The notes: generated from the sequence alone by a model not told the origin. A stretch of 64,000 nt of DNA from Sphingomonas daechungensis (GCF_014489495.1 NZ_CP060780.1:682001-746000); one strand, 5' to 3'; counted from the stretch's first letter, positions 25,863 to 34,643 are shown. Numbers and translations are program-made.

Positions 25863-26555
25863 TTAGCGCGCGTCGACGAGTACCAGCTCGGCGTCTTCCT
25901 CGGCCTGCACGGTGACCTTGTCGACACCGGTGATTGCGACTCCATCCCGCTTCTCGGCAGGCGTGCCGTTCACCGCCACCTTGGCGCTTGGAACGAGGTA
26001 GAGGTGCCGCTCCGGATCGGCGTCATACTCGAGCGTTTCGCCGGCCTTGAGCGTCGCGCCCAGGATCCGCGCATCCGAATTGATGTGCAGAACGCCGTCG
26101 TCGTCATGCCCGCTGGCAAGCAGCTGGAACTGGCCCTCGCGGCTTTCCTTCGGAAACGGCATGGCACCCCAGCTCGGTTGCGCGTTCGGCTTGTCCGTCT
26201 CGATCCAGATCTGGAAGAGCGTCGTGTCCTCGTCCTCGAGATTATACTCGGCGTGGGTGACGCCCGTTCCGGCGCTCATCACCTGCACGTCGCCGGCTCC
26301 CGTCCGGCCTTTGTTGCCCATGGAATCCTGATGGGTGATCGCGCCGGTGCGGACATAGGTGATGATCTCCATGTCGCGATGCGGATGCGGCGGGAAACCC
26401 GACTTTGCGGCAATCTTGTCGTCGTTCCACACGCGAATCTTGCCCCAGCCCATGCGGCTCGGATCGTAGTAGTTCGCGAACGAGAAATGGTGGCGGGCAT
26501 CGAGCCAGCCGTGGTTGGCATGGCCCAGCGAATCAAATTTGCGGATGTCGATCAT
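25863..26555 (-). CDS. Pirin family protein
   Basis: A 230-residue bicupin. The N-terminal cupin carries the metal ligands PHPHRDME (His57, His59) and THAEYN (His101, Glu103), equivalent to those of human pirin. Pirins bind iron; some bacterial members act as quercetin dioxygenases, while others are redox-linked regulators. The start MIDIRKFDSLGHANHGWLDA at 26555 is typical for the family. It is followed downstream on the same strand by nothing closer than 120 bases, and upstream lies the carbonic anhydrase-like gene 38 bases away. Confidence 0.85.
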   Translation of the reverse strand: MIDIRKFDSLGHANHGWLDARHHFSFANYYDPSRMGWGKIRVWNDDKIAAKSGFPPHPHRDMEIITYVRTGAITHQDSMGNKGRTGAGDVQVMSAGTGVTHAEYNLEDEDTTLFQIWIETDKPNAQPSWGAMPFPKESREGQFQLLASGHDDDGVLHINSDARILGATLKAGETLEYDADPERHLYLVPSAKVAVNGTPAEKRDGVAITGVDKVTVQAEEDAELVLVDAR

Positions 26556-26592
26556 GGAGTGAAAGTGGCCCCTCCACGAAGTGCTTCAAGTG

Positions 26593-27120
26593 TCATCGGT
26601 GTGCCTTCAGCCCGGCCGCGTAACGACCTGCCTTTTCGGCGTAATGGGCGGCGGATAGCCGCAGCCCCACCTTCTCCTGGTCAGTGAGCGGGCGGATGAG
26701 ACGCGCTGGCGCACCGACGATCAATCCGCCGTCTACGAAACGCTTCCCTTCGGTGATCAGCGCGTTCGCTCCGACCAGGCACCCCGGGCCGAGGAATGCG
26801 CCGTTGAGCACCCTTGCCCCCATCCCGATCAAACAGTCGTCGGAGACGGTGCAGCCATGCAGAATCGCCTGATGACCGACCGTTACGCGGGCGCCGATCG
26901 TCAGCGGAGCGCCGGGATCGGAATGCCCGATCGCGCCATCCTGGAAGTTCGTTTCCTCGCCCAAGACGATCGGCGTGTTGTCGGCGCGGATCACGGCCCC
27001 GAACCAGACGCTGGCGCGGGCCGAGAGTCGGACGTCGCCGATCAGGTCGGCCGAAGGGGCGGCCCAGGCGCCCTCGCCCAGTTGCGGAGCCAGGCCATCG
27101 ATTTCGTAGAGCGGCATCAA
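26593..27120 (-). CDS. Gamma carbonic anhydrase-like protein
   Basis: A 175-residue left-handed beta-helix protein made of hexapeptide repeats (IGDVRL, ARASVW, IGARVT and so on). The three metal-binding His are visible at His66 (AIGHSD), His83 (TVGHQ) and His88 (ILHGC), as in gamma carbonic anhydrases; many bacterial members (YrdA/PaaY-like) have weak or undetermined activity. Its ATG overlaps the stop of the upstream monooxygenase-like gene (ATGA), so they are coupled. Confidence 0.85.
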   Translation of the reverse strand: MMPLYEIDGLAPQLGEGAWAAPSADLIGDVRLSARASVWFGAVIRADNTPIVLGEETNFQDGAIGHSDPGAPLTIGARVTVGHQAILHGCTVSDDCLIGMGARVLNGAFLGPGCLVGANALITEGKRFVDGGLIVGAPARLIRPLTDQEKVGLRLSAAHYAEKAGRYAAGLKAHR

Positions 27121-27419
27121 TCTTCCTCGAACGCGCCGACGAAGTCTTCGTCACCAGCAACGCCTTCCAGCTCTTGGTCGAGGCCACGATACTGGACGCC
27201 GAAATCGCGCTCGAAGGCTTTGAAATGCTCTTCGCTTTCCCATCGGTCGATCGTCAGCCACCAATCGTCCAAGCGTGACGGCCGGAGCAACACCGTGCCG
27301 CGATAGCCGGGTGCCTTCTCGAACAGCTTTGCCCAGTGGCCGGTCCCGGAATAGGCTTGTTCGAACTCCTGTTCCCGGCCGGATGGCGGCCTGAATCTCC
27401 AGACGCGTGCATGGGTCAT
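27117..27419 (-). CDS. Antibiotic biosynthesis monooxygenase (ABM)-like protein
   Basis: A 100-residue ferredoxin-like alpha/beta protein: HARVWRFRPPSGREQEFEQAY, then GTVLLRPSRLDDWWLTIDRW, then ESEEHFKAFERDFG. This matches the ABM fold of small dimeric proteins that include quinol monooxygenases and enzymes of unknown substrate. The ATG at 27419 is preferred to the one three codons upstream. It is coupled to the downstream carbonic anhydrase-like gene by a 4-base overlap. Confidence 0.7.
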   Translation of the reverse strand: MTHARVWRFRPPSGREQEFEQAYSGTGHWAKLFEKAPGYRGTVLLRPSRLDDWWLTIDRWESEEHFKAFERDFGVQYRGLDQELEGVAGDEDFVGAFEED

Positions 27420-27451
27420 CAGCCGCATTTACACGCGGGCGGCGGTTCAAG

Positions 27452-28363
27452 TCACCCGCAGCGGGGCTCGGGACGAATGAACACCCGCGACAGCTCTGGG
27501 TGGCGGTCGCGAAGCCCGCCTTCGATGCGGCCTATGAGCTTTTCGACGGCCGGGATTGTCAGGTCGTCGTCGAACTCCACGTCCATTGTTGCGATGACCT
27601 GGTCCGGCGCCATGTGCGTAGTGAGGATGCGCCTCACGCTCCGGACGCAAGGCTCGCGGTCCGCGGCCTCGCGAATGGCCTTTTGAAGTTCCGGGTCGGC
27701 CCGCTCACCGATGAGAAGATTCTTGCTCTCCCTCGCGAGGACGATGGCGACGGCCGCGAGCACGAAACCGATGAGGATCGAGGCCGTGCCGTCGATCCAC
27801 GGCGCCTCCAGCACCACGGCGAGCGCGGTTCCTACGGCGGCAATGACGATCCCGATGAGCGCAGCGGAATCTTCGAACAGGACCATGAAGATCGTGGGGT
27901 CCTTGCTGTTCCTCACGACATGCCAGAACGACCCTTCGCCACGCGTTCGCTGGAAGCCGCGGAAGGCGACGAACCAGGACACGCCTTCAAACACGAACGC
28001 CAGGCCGAGGACGACGAAGTTGATCATCGGCTTCGTGATCGCTTCCGGGTGCCGGATGTGGACGACGCCCTCATAGATCGAGATTCCGGCGCCCAACGCA
28101 AAGATCATCAGCGCGACGACGAAGCACCAGAAATAGAGCTCGCGCCCGTACCCGAACGGATGGATTTCGTCCGCCTTACGGGTGGAGCGATACTGGCCGT
28201 AGAGAAGCAGGACTTCGTTGCCGGTGTCGACCAGCGAGTGGACTGCTTCGCTGAGCATCGCAGAACTGCCCGTGATCGCGGCGGCAATGCCCTTGGTGAT
28301 CGCGATCAGCAGGTTCCCGACGAGCGCGGCAATGATCGCGGGGCGGGATTCGGGAGCGGCCAC
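27452..28363 (-). CDS. Cation diffusion facilitator (CDF) family metal transporter
   Basis: A 303-residue antiporter with six transmembrane helices (about 10-210) and a C-terminal cytoplasmic domain (about 210-300). Metal-site motifs are HSLVD in helix 2 and EDSAALIG in helix 5. The cytoplasmic domain ends in ATMDVEFDDDLTIPAVEKL and PELSRVFIRPEP. CDF proteins export zinc, iron, cobalt or manganese in exchange for protons. The helix 2/5 pattern HxxxD/ExxxD is unlike the zinc-specific HxxxD/HxxxD pair, so the metal is uncertain. Confidence 0.8.
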   Translation of the reverse strand: MAAPESRPAIIAALVGNLLIAITKGIAAAITGSSAMLSEAVHSLVDTGNEVLLLYGQYRSTRKADEIHPFGYGRELYFWCFVVALMIFALGAGISIYEGVVHIRHPEAITKPMINFVVLGLAFVFEGVSWFVAFRGFQRTRGEGSFWHVVRNSKDPTIFMVLFEDSAALIGIVIAAVGTALAVVLEAPWIDGTASILIGFVLAAVAIVLARESKNLLIGERADPELQKAIREAADREPCVRSVRRILTTHMAPDQVIATMDVEFDDDLTIPAVEKLIGRIEGGLRDRHPELSRVFIRPEPRCG

Positions 28364-28435
28364 GGTCGCTCAACCGCCGCGAAACAGGAAGTTTCCGTTT
28401 AGGAATGGTTAGGAATTGCGGGCAGGGTCGGCAGC

Positions 28436-28971
28436 ATGAAGACCAGTCCCTTCATCGTGCTCATGGCAGCGGCCGTTGCGCTCGTGCCGACGCATGCGGA
28501 TGCAGCCGCCTATGTCGCGACGTCCGCAGGTTTGGACGCGGTCAACGCGCGCATCCTCGTGGCGCACAATGAGGCGCGCGCCGAGGTCGGGGCACCGCCC
28601 TCCAATGGGATCCTGGACTTGCCGTTGCAGCGGCGTCTTATGGTCCGGCGCTCTCGCGGATTGGTCACTTGGTGCACTCACCCCGAGCAGGGCGCGAGAA
28701 CCAGCGCGAGAATTTGTGGATGGGCCAGCAGGGCCGCTTCCGCCCCGACGAGATGGTCGCCGCGTGGAGCGACGAGAAGCGGATGTTCTTCCCGGGCGCC
28801 TTCCCGAACGTCAGCCGGTCTGGGAATTGGGCGGACGTCGCGCACTATACCCAAATGATCTGGAAGACGACGACCCACGTCGGCTGCGCAATATATCGCG
28901 ACGGCACCTGGGACTATCTGATTTGTCGCTACTCTCCGCCCGGCAACCGCGACGGCAACATCGTTCCTTAA
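28436..28971 (+). CDS. CAP/SCP-domain secreted protein (one frameshift)
   Basis: A signal peptide (residues 1-24, ending ADAAAY) precedes a CAP (cysteine-rich secretory, antigen 5, PR-1) domain: ILVAHNEARAEVGAPPL, QWDPGLAVAAASY, HSPRAGRENQRENLWMG, GHYTQ-type AHYTQMIWK and VGCAIYRDGTWDYLICRYSPPGN. The His and Glu typical of the CAP cavity are present. A lost base in the ccc run at 28598-28600 splits it; restored length 178 residues. Bacterial CAP proteins are secreted, and their roles are mostly unknown. Its stop overlaps that of the convergent phosphofructokinase gene. Confidence 0.75.
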
Positions 28972-30071
28972 TAGAGGAACATCGGCATACCCTCCACGCG
29001 CATCAGTTTCGCGCGGTAGGTGGCAGGATCGTACAGGCCCGAAACGTCGACCACCTTCTGGCCTTCTTCAAGGGTGCCGATCGGCACGTGGCAGTAATTG
29101 CCGTCCTTGAGTGCGACCATTCGGGCATGCTCGTTACGGGCTACCAGCTGCACCGCTAGAGCTCCGAACGCGAGACCGACCATGCGGTCCATCGCATCGG
29201 GCTCGCCGGCCCGCATAAGATAGGCGAGTTCCTGGATGACAGTGCCCATCCCCAGCCTCTGCTTGATCGCGCGGCCGAGGCGGCGGCTGACACTGATTTC
29301 CTCGCGCTCGCTGCCGGGGAGCGATCGCATCGAATCGTCGCCATTCCCGTCGCCGGCAATCCGCGCCCCTTCAGAGATGACGCACATGGCGTAGCCGGAG
29401 CCGCTCTCTTCCTTGTCCCTGGCCAGGAGCGGGAGCAGGACGTCGAGGTTGGCGGGAACCTCCGCAATCACGGTGCGATCGACCTGCGCAAGGAAGCCGG
29501 CGAGAAGCGCGGTCTCACCACTACGGCGGCCGAACAGCTCGACGATGCCGATGCGTTCATGGCTGCCGACCGTCGTTCGCAGCGCATTGATCGCTTCGAC
29601 CGAGCGGCTGACCGCTGTCGAGAAGCCGATGCAGTAATCGGTGCCGAAGACGTCGTTATCCATCGTTTTCGGGATCGAGACGACCGGAAACCCTTGGCGG
29701 GAGAGGTGCGCCGAAAAGCGCAACGTTCCATCGCCGCCGAGCGTGACCATCGCATCCACGCCGAGGCGCTGTAGCGTCTGCAGGACCTGCGCGGTCTTGT
29801 CGCCGTCAGCAATCGTGCGCGGATCGAGGCGCGAGGTGTGTAGTATGGTGCCGCCCATACGGTCGATGCCGCGAACGCCGTCGCGGGTTAGCGGACCGCA
29901 ATTGGCCGCGACGCTTGCCGGATCATCCGGGTCGATCGCGAGCACACCTTGCCAGCCGCGTTTGAAGCCGATGACTTCCCAACCAAGATCGTCGGCATTG
30001 AGCGTGATCGAGCGAATGCAGGGGTTGAGTCCCGGGACATCGCCGCCGCCAGTCAGGATTCCGATCTTCAC
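28968..30071 (-). CDS. pfkA: 6-phosphofructokinase, ATP/PPi family
   Basis: A 367-residue phosphofructokinase that phosphorylates fructose 6-phosphate. Motifs: GILTGGGDVPGLN, GGDGTL, PKTMDNDV, GRRSGE and MGTVIQELAYL. At the two positions that usually separate donors, it has Gly (GGDG) and Lys (PKTMDND). PPi enzymes have Asp/Lys and E. coli ATP enzymes Gly/Gly; Gly/Lys is the pattern of a third, ATP-using group. I therefore lean to ATP but cannot be sure. The GTG at 30071 (VKIGILTGG) is the likely start; the ATG at 30107 adds 12 odd residues. Confidence 0.8.
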   Translation of the reverse strand: MKIGILTGGGDVPGLNPCIRSITLNADDLGWEVIGFKRGWQGVLAIDPDDPASVAANCGPLTRDGVRGIDRMGGTILHTSRLDPRTIADGDKTAQVLQTLQRLGVDAMVTLGGDGTLRFSAHLSRQGFPVVSIPKTMDNDVFGTDYCIGFSTAVSRSVEAINALRTTVGSHERIGIVELFGRRSGETALLAGFLAQVDRTVIAEVPANLDVLLPLLARDKEESGSGYAMCVISEGARIAGDGNGDDSMRSLPGSEREEISVSRRLGRAIKQRLGMGTVIQELAYLMRAGEPDAMDRMVGLAFGALAVQLVARNEHARMVALKDGNYCHVPIGTLEEGQKVVDVSGLYDPATYRAKLMRVEGMPMFLY

Positions 30072-30180
30072 TTCGCCCCCGCGCTCGTCATCGAGCGGGC
30101 ACAGCATCTAGGGTGCCGGTGTGTCAACTCGCCATCCGGATCGCCAGCTCGTTAAGCCCCGGCATGACCGCGCGTGACGA

Positions 30181-30267
30181 TGGTGCCCAGGAGAGGACTC
30201 GAACCTCCACGCCCTTGCGAGCGCCAGCACCTGAAGCTGGTGCGTCTACCAATTCCGCCACCTGGGC
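30181..30267 (-). tRNA. tRNA-Leu(CAG)
   Basis: Class II tRNA of 87 bases with encoded CCA. Acceptor gcccagg pairs with cctgggc, and the anticodon stem is ccagc/gctgg around the loop ttcaggt (anticodon CAG). A long variable arm (gctcgcaagggc) and a T arm with ggttcgagtcc follow. It sits alone on the minus strand between pfkA and the HTH gene. Confidence 0.95.
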
Positions 30268-30325
30268 ACAGGAGCATTGATTTCAGCTGGTAGGCGGCGC
30301 CATTTGGAGACGGGCCGTTCCCTTG

Positions 30326-30541
30326 TCAATTCCCGTTGGCCGGCTCGTAATCCAGAATATCGCCGGGCTTGCAGTCGAGCTCCTCGCAGATCGCTTCGAG
30401 CGTAGCGAAGCGGATGCCCTTCACCTTTCCCGACTTGAGCAAAGACAGGTTAGCCTCCGTGATATCGATCTTCGCGGCGAGGTCCTTCGATCGCATCTTG
30501 CGAAGCGCCAGCATCACGTCGAGCCGAACGACGATCGGCAT
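30326..30541 (-). CDS. XRE-family HTH regulator (YozG-like)
   Basis: A 71-residue, single-domain Cro/C1-type helix-turn-helix protein: VRLDVMLALRKMRSKDLAAK, IDITEANLSLLKSGKVKGI, RFATLEAICEELDCKPGDIL. This is the YozG-type regulator usually found next to DUF2975 genes. The ATG overlaps the DUF2975 stop by one base, so the two are coupled. The likely role is autoregulation of the pair; the ligand or signal is unknown. Confidence 0.8.
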   Translation of the reverse strand: MPIVVRLDVMLALRKMRSKDLAAKIDITEANLSLLKSGKVKGIRFATLEAICEELDCKPGDILDYEPANGN

Positions 30542-31053
30542 CAGACGATTTCCCGCATTTCTTCGTCGATGATGCGCGCGCGCTCCAGCAACCGAGCGAC
30601 GAGAAACAGGATCAGAGCGATACCGATGGTCAGGATGTCGCGAAGCTGCAGCTTGAACTCGAGGCGATGCGAATCGTCGGGACCGACCAGGAGGACCGCG
30701 AGGATCGGTGCAATGACCCAGACGAGGGACACCATCAGCAGCCAGAAGGCGAACGACCTGAACGAACCGACGACGCGCGCCGAGAAGAGATCGCCTTCCG
30801 CAATAGCGCCGAGCATCCGGTTCAACTGGTACAGCGCGACACTGAGGAGCAAGATGGAAATGTCCGCGACGACCATCGGAGCGCCTACATCCCCGGCGGA
30901 GGAATGGGCGCGAACTTCGACGGCTCCGCTTAGGCCCAATCCAAACCGGGCGGCCAGATATGCGGCGACAACACACAGCCAGAAAATCCACACCGCCCAA
31001 CGAAGCGAGTTTGCTGTCCTGCCGATGCCCGAACTTCGCACGCTTGACTCCAT
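30541..31053 (-). CDS. DUF2975 family membrane protein
   Basis: A 170-residue protein with four transmembrane helices: WAVWIFWLCVVAAYLAA, ADISILLLSVALYQL, FAFWLLMVSLVWVIAPILAV and LTIGIALILFLVARLLERA. LNRMLGAIAEGDLFS between helices 2 and 3 is the typical DUF2975 segment. It is the first gene of a two-gene unit with the HTH gene that follows. Function is unknown; in other bacteria such pairs are associated with membrane-derived signals, which is not shown here. The short AT-rich space upstream (31054-31109) separates it from the divergent aspartic protease gene. Confidence 0.75.
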   Translation of the reverse strand: MESSVRSSGIGRTANSLRWAVWIFWLCVVAAYLAARFGLGLSGAVEVRAHSSAGDVGAPMVVADISILLLSVALYQLNRMLGAIAEGDLFSARVVGSFRSFAFWLLMVSLVWVIAPILAVLLVGPDDSHRLEFKLQLRDILTIGIALILFLVARLLERARIIDEEMREIV

Positions 31054-31109
31054 TATTGTTTTACGATAATTGATTCCTGCAATTCAATACGAAGATAAAG
31101 GGAAACAGC

Positions 31110-32303
31110 ATGAAGCGCCAGACCCGAATCGTCCTTGGGCTCATTGGCATGGGAACTGGAGCGGCACTGGCTCCGCATCTCGCCGCGGCGCAGATCGCGG
31201 CGCCTGCGGTCTCGACCGTTCCGAACGTTTCGCCCGACATTCCCTTCGATCTGTTTCGCGGAAGCCGGATCGTGCTCACCGGGCGCGTCAACGGCGTCGA
31301 CACGCCAATGATGCTCGACAGCGGCGCGGGCGTGACCACGCTCGACGACGACTTCGCCAAAAAGATCGGTCTCAAGTCGGGGTCGAAGGTTACGGCGCTT
31401 GGCACGGGCGGGAGCGAGCAAGGCGAACTCGTCCGCGACGTCACGATCCAGGCCGGCAATCTGAAGCTGACTGGGGTCACCGTCCTGGTGCTCGACCTGC
31501 AGCGGATTGAAAAGGCTATCGGCCGGCCGATCCCGGCGGTCCTCGGCCACGAAGTGTTCGTCAACAGCGTGATCGGTCTCGACTTCGATCGGCAAGTGCT
31601 GACGCTGTCTCCTTCAACCGGGTTCGCCGCGCCGAGCGGAGCCACCGAGGTGAAGCTCAGCAAGGAAGGCACGCTCCATTATCTGCCGATCTCCATCGCT
31701 GGCCTTCGCCCGATCGAGGCCGCGCTGGACCTAGGCAATGGCGGCGCCCTTAGTGTTTCGAAGGAATATTTCGAGGCCAATCCGAGCCTCGCGAAATTGC
31801 CTTACGCGCTTGGGCTGGGCGGCGGAGTCGGCGGCCTGCACGAGGACCGGCGCGCGACCATCCCGACGGTGAGCTTTGCCGGGTTCACCCTTCCCAACGT
31901 GCCCGCGGATTTCCGGTCGGTCGGCAATGGTCCGTATGCCGGACGTGCCAACGCCGGGATCCTATTGTTCAAGCCCTTCCACCTGACTCTGGACCTTGGC
32001 CACGACCGCATGTGGCTGAAGCGGAGCGACACGCCGCTCGATTTTCCCAAGGACCGGGTGGGCATGTTCGTCCTGTTAGAGGACGATCATTTCAACGTCC
32101 TCCACGTCTCGCCAGGCAGCCCGGCGGACAAGGCGGGACTCAGGAAGGGCGACAAACTTGTTGAGGTCGACGGCGAACGTGTTGGGCCCGGCTTCTACGC
32201 GTCGAGAGTGGCCAACTGGGCAAAGGAGCCGGTCGGCACGAAGGTCGCCGTGACCAAGGCTGACGGGCAGACCGTGACGGTGACCCTCGCCAATTATTAC
32301 TGA
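31110..32303 (+). CDS. Retropepsin-like aspartic protease with PDZ domain
   Basis: A 397-residue secreted protein: signal peptide (cleavage near LAAAQ, residue 28), then two retroviral-type aspartyl protease lobes and a C-terminal PDZ domain. The first catalytic triad is Asp70-Ser71-Gly72-Ala73 (MMLDSGAGVTTL). The second lobe has DLGN at 207-210 instead of DTG or DSG, so it may be altered in activity. The PDZ domain lies at about 310-397 (VLHVSPGSPADKAGLRKGDKL). It probably processes or binds envelope proteins in the periplasm. It is followed by a terminator-like hairpin. Confidence 0.75.
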   Translation: MKRQTRIVLGLIGMGTGAALAPHLAAAQIAAPAVSTVPNVSPDIPFDLFRGSRIVLTGRVNGVDTPMMLDSGAGVTTLDDDFAKKIGLKSGSKVTALGTGGSEQGELVRDVTIQAGNLKLTGVTVLVLDLQRIEKAIGRPIPAVLGHEVFVNSVIGLDFDRQVLTLSPSTGFAAPSGATEVKLSKEGTLHYLPISIAGLRPIEAALDLGNGGALSVSKEYFEANPSLAKLPYALGLGGGVGGLHEDRRATIPTVSFAGFTLPNVPADFRSVGNGPYAGRANAGILLFKPFHLTLDLGHDRMWLKRSDTPLDFPKDRVGMFVLLEDDHFNVLHVSPGSPADKAGLRKGDKLVEVDGERVGPGFYASRVANWAKEPVGTKVAVTKADGQTVTVTLANYY

Positions 32304-32310
32304 CGCGAAA

Positions 32311-32339
32311 AAGGCGGTCGGCTGGGTGGCGGCCGCCTT
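32311..32339 (+). terminator. Hairpin after the aspartic protease gene
   Basis: aaggcgg (32311-32317) and ccgcctt (32333-32339) form a 7-bp stem, with further partial pairing inside the loop. It begins 8 bases after the protease stop. The 3' side lacks a long T run, so termination strength is uncertain. Confidence 0.5.
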
Positions 32340-32374
32340 GTCAACGCGGCGCGCGAACCGCTAGTGGCGACGCG

Positions 32375-33322
32375 ATGATCGAACCCAAGCTTGTGACCGT
32401 ATTCGGCGGCGGTGGCTTTATCGGCCGCTACGTCTGCGAACAGCTCTTCGAATATAGCGAACATAATGTGCGCCTGCGGGTCGTGACTCGCGAGCCGCGG
32501 CAGGCCAACTACATCCAGCCGCTCGGACAAGTCGGGCAGTTCGGCTTCGTCCGCGCCGACGTGACGGATCGCGCATCCGTTCGCCGTGCCCTCGAAGGGG
32601 CCTGGGGCGTGATCAATCTCACCGGCTCCTTTGCGAAGATGGCCGCGGTCCACGCTGAGGGGGCGAAGAACATCGCGCACGAGGCCAAGGCTGCCGGGCT
32701 CCGATCGCTGGTCCACATCTCGGCAATCGGCTCCGACCCGGACGGCGAAGCGACCTACGCCCGCACCAAGGGCGAGGGCGAGAAGGCGGTTCGAGAAGCT
32801 TTTCCCGATGCCACGATCATTCGTCCCTCCATCGTGTTCGGGGCCGAGGATCAGCTGACCAATCGCCTTGCCGGAATGGCCCGCCTGCCCGCCTTGCCTG
32901 TCATTGCCCCGAACTGCCGTTTCCAACCGGTGTTCGTCGAGGATTTGGCCAAGGCGATCGCCCGCGCGTCGGTCGATCCGGCGGTTCACGGCGGAAAAAC
33001 CTACGAAATCGGAGGGGCGCAGGTCCAGTCGATGCGCGACTTCACGGTCGAAATCCTCAAGGCTGCCGGACGCGAGACGGAGCTGATCGACATTCCCAAC
33101 CCGATTTCCTCATTGATTTCCCGTCTCGGTTTCCTTCCCGGCGCGCCGTTGACGCGCGACCAGTGGCTGATGCTCCAGCACGACAATGTCGCGAGTGGAC
33201 CTGGGCTCGAGGCTTTCGGCATTCGGCCGGTGCCATTCGGAGCCGTCGCGCCGGAATGGCTGGGAATGTACGGAGGCAACCGTTTCGCGCGGCGCCGGGT
33301 CAACATTACGGCGCAGCACTAA
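32375..33322 (+). CDS. Complex I NDUFA9-subunit family / atypical SDR protein
   Basis: A 315-residue Rossmann-fold protein: TVFGGGGFIGRYVCEQL (nucleotide-binding GGxGFIG), SLVHISAIGSDPDGEATYARTK (Ser and YxxxK), and IVFGAEDQLTNRLAGMARL. This is the arrangement of NDUFA9-like proteins of complex I and of related NAD(P)-binding epimerase-like proteins in alphaproteobacteria. Catalysis is not established; it may help assemble or stabilise complex I. It lies 3 bases upstream of uppP. Confidence 0.8.
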   Translation: MIEPKLVTVFGGGGFIGRYVCEQLFEYSEHNVRLRVVTREPRQANYIQPLGQVGQFGFVRADVTDRASVRRALEGAWGVINLTGSFAKMAAVHAEGAKNIAHEAKAAGLRSLVHISAIGSDPDGEATYARTKGEGEKAVREAFPDATIIRPSIVFGAEDQLTNRLAGMARLPALPVIAPNCRFQPVFVEDLAKAIARASVDPAVHGGKTYEIGGAQVQSMRDFTVEILKAAGRETELIDIPNPISSLISRLGFLPGAPLTRDQWLMLQHDNVASGPGLEAFGIRPVPFGAVAPEWLGMYGGNRFARRRVNITAQH

Positions 33323-33325
33323 GGC

Positions 33326-34138
33326 GTGCCGGTCCTCCTAATTGCGATCATCCTCGGCATCGTCGAGGGGGTGACGGAATTCCTGCCGGTTTCGTCGACC
33401 GGGCATTTGATCCTTGCGACCGAGTTGCTCGGCTTCGACGCCGAGAAGTGGGCCGCCTTCAACGTCATCATCCAGCTCGGAGCGATCCTGGCCATCGTCG
33501 TCCTTTACTGGCGAACGTTCTGGGCGGTGCTGGAGGGCATTCTCCGCAACAACCCGATGTCATGGCGCTTCGTCCGGAACGTCCTGATCGGCTTCCTTCC
33601 CTCGGCAATCATCGGCGTCATCCTGATCAGCAAGATCGAGCTTCTGCTCGGCAATGCCGAAGTCGTGGCATGGGCACTCATCGCTGGCGGCATCGCCATT
33701 CTGTTGATCGAAAAGCTGGTGAAGCCGGGCGATATCGTCGGCGTCGCCGAAATGCCGCTGAAGACCGTCCTCGGTATCGGTTTCATTCAGTGCCTAGCGA
33801 TGATTCCTGGTGTCAGCCGTTCCGGCGCAACCATCCTGGGCGGCCTTACGCTTGGCGTCGAGCGGCGGACCGCGGCAGAGTTCAGCTTCTTCCTCGCCAT
33901 TCCAACGATGATGGGGGCGACGACGCTCGAACTCGTGAAGCATCACGACACGTTGCTGTCCGGCGCCAGCGGCGTCGGTTTCGGCGCCGTCGCGGTCGGC
34001 TTCGTCGTGAGCTTCATCGTTGCAATCGTCGTGGTCCGGGCCTTCGTGCACTACATTTCGAAGCACGGGTTCTGGCCCTTTGCGTGGTACCGCATCATCG
34101 CAGGTACCGCCGCACTCATCTGGCTGGCGTCCCGCTGA
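33326..34138 (+). CDS. uppP: Undecaprenyl-diphosphate phosphatase
   Basis: A 270-residue integral membrane enzyme (BacA/UppP) that recycles the peptidoglycan lipid carrier by removing a phosphate from undecaprenyl diphosphate. Both signature motifs are present: EGVTEFLPVSSTGH (near residue 13) and PGVSRSGATILGGL (near 157). It has seven or eight helices. The start is a GTG at 33326, three bases after the upstream stop. High expression of this gene can raise bacitracin resistance in other bacteria. Confidence 0.9.
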   Translation: MPVLLIAIILGIVEGVTEFLPVSSTGHLILATELLGFDAEKWAAFNVIIQLGAILAIVVLYWRTFWAVLEGILRNNPMSWRFVRNVLIGFLPSAIIGVILISKIELLLGNAEVVAWALIAGGIAILLIEKLVKPGDIVGVAEMPLKTVLGIGFIQCLAMIPGVSRSGATILGGLTLGVERRTAAEFSFFLAIPTMMGATTLELVKHHDTLLSGASGVGFGAVAVGFVVSFIVAIVVVRAFVHYISKHGFWPFAWYRIIAGTAALIWLASR

Positions 34139-34214
34139 TTCATCTGCCGTTCATCGGCCGCTAAGGTGTTCCCGCGTTAGAGATCAGCAGATTATCCACG
34201 TGAGGATCCGGTGC

Positions 34215-34643
34215 ATGCGTGCTGTTCTTGTCGTCTTGCCGTTGGCACTTTTGGCGACGCCTGCTCTGGCGGCTCCGCCAGCGGACCATGACGTCTCGAA
34301 GATCCAGCGCGAACTGGCAGACCCGAAGTGGGCCGACCGGCTGACGGACACGATGGTCGCGGTGTCGAGAGCTTTCCTGAACATGCCTGTCGGGGAGGTC
34401 GAGGCCGCTGTGCAGGGCCGCACGCCAACAGCCGCCGACAAGCGGCGAACGGTGCAGAGCGAAACCGGCATGTCGGAGCAGCAGCTCCATCAGAAGATCG
34501 AAGACACACGACCGAAGATTGAGGCCGGCATGCGCGCGATGGCAGCCGCTTTGCCGGCAATCGTGAAGGGCTTTTCCGATGCCCAGCGGGAGATCGAACG
34601 CGCGAGCGCAAACGTCCCTCGTCCCGATTATCCGAGGCGCTGA
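34215..34643 (+). CDS. Secreted protein of unknown function
   Basis: A 142-residue protein with a signal peptide (MRAVLVVLPLALLATPALAA, cleavage near 20) and a mostly helical, charged mature part (KIQRELADPKWADRL, TMVAVSRAFLNMPVGEVEAA). I do not recognise it. The ATG at 34215 is set by the signal peptide; the open frame goes back into uppP without meaning. It is separated by about 48 bases from the GST gene on the same strand. Confidence 0.6.
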   Translation: MRAVLVVLPLALLATPALAAPPADHDVSKIQRELADPKWADRLTDTMVAVSRAFLNMPVGEVEAAVQGRTPTAADKRRTVQSETGMSEQQLHQKIEDTRPKIEAGMRAMAAALPAIVKGFSDAQREIERASANVPRPDYPRR

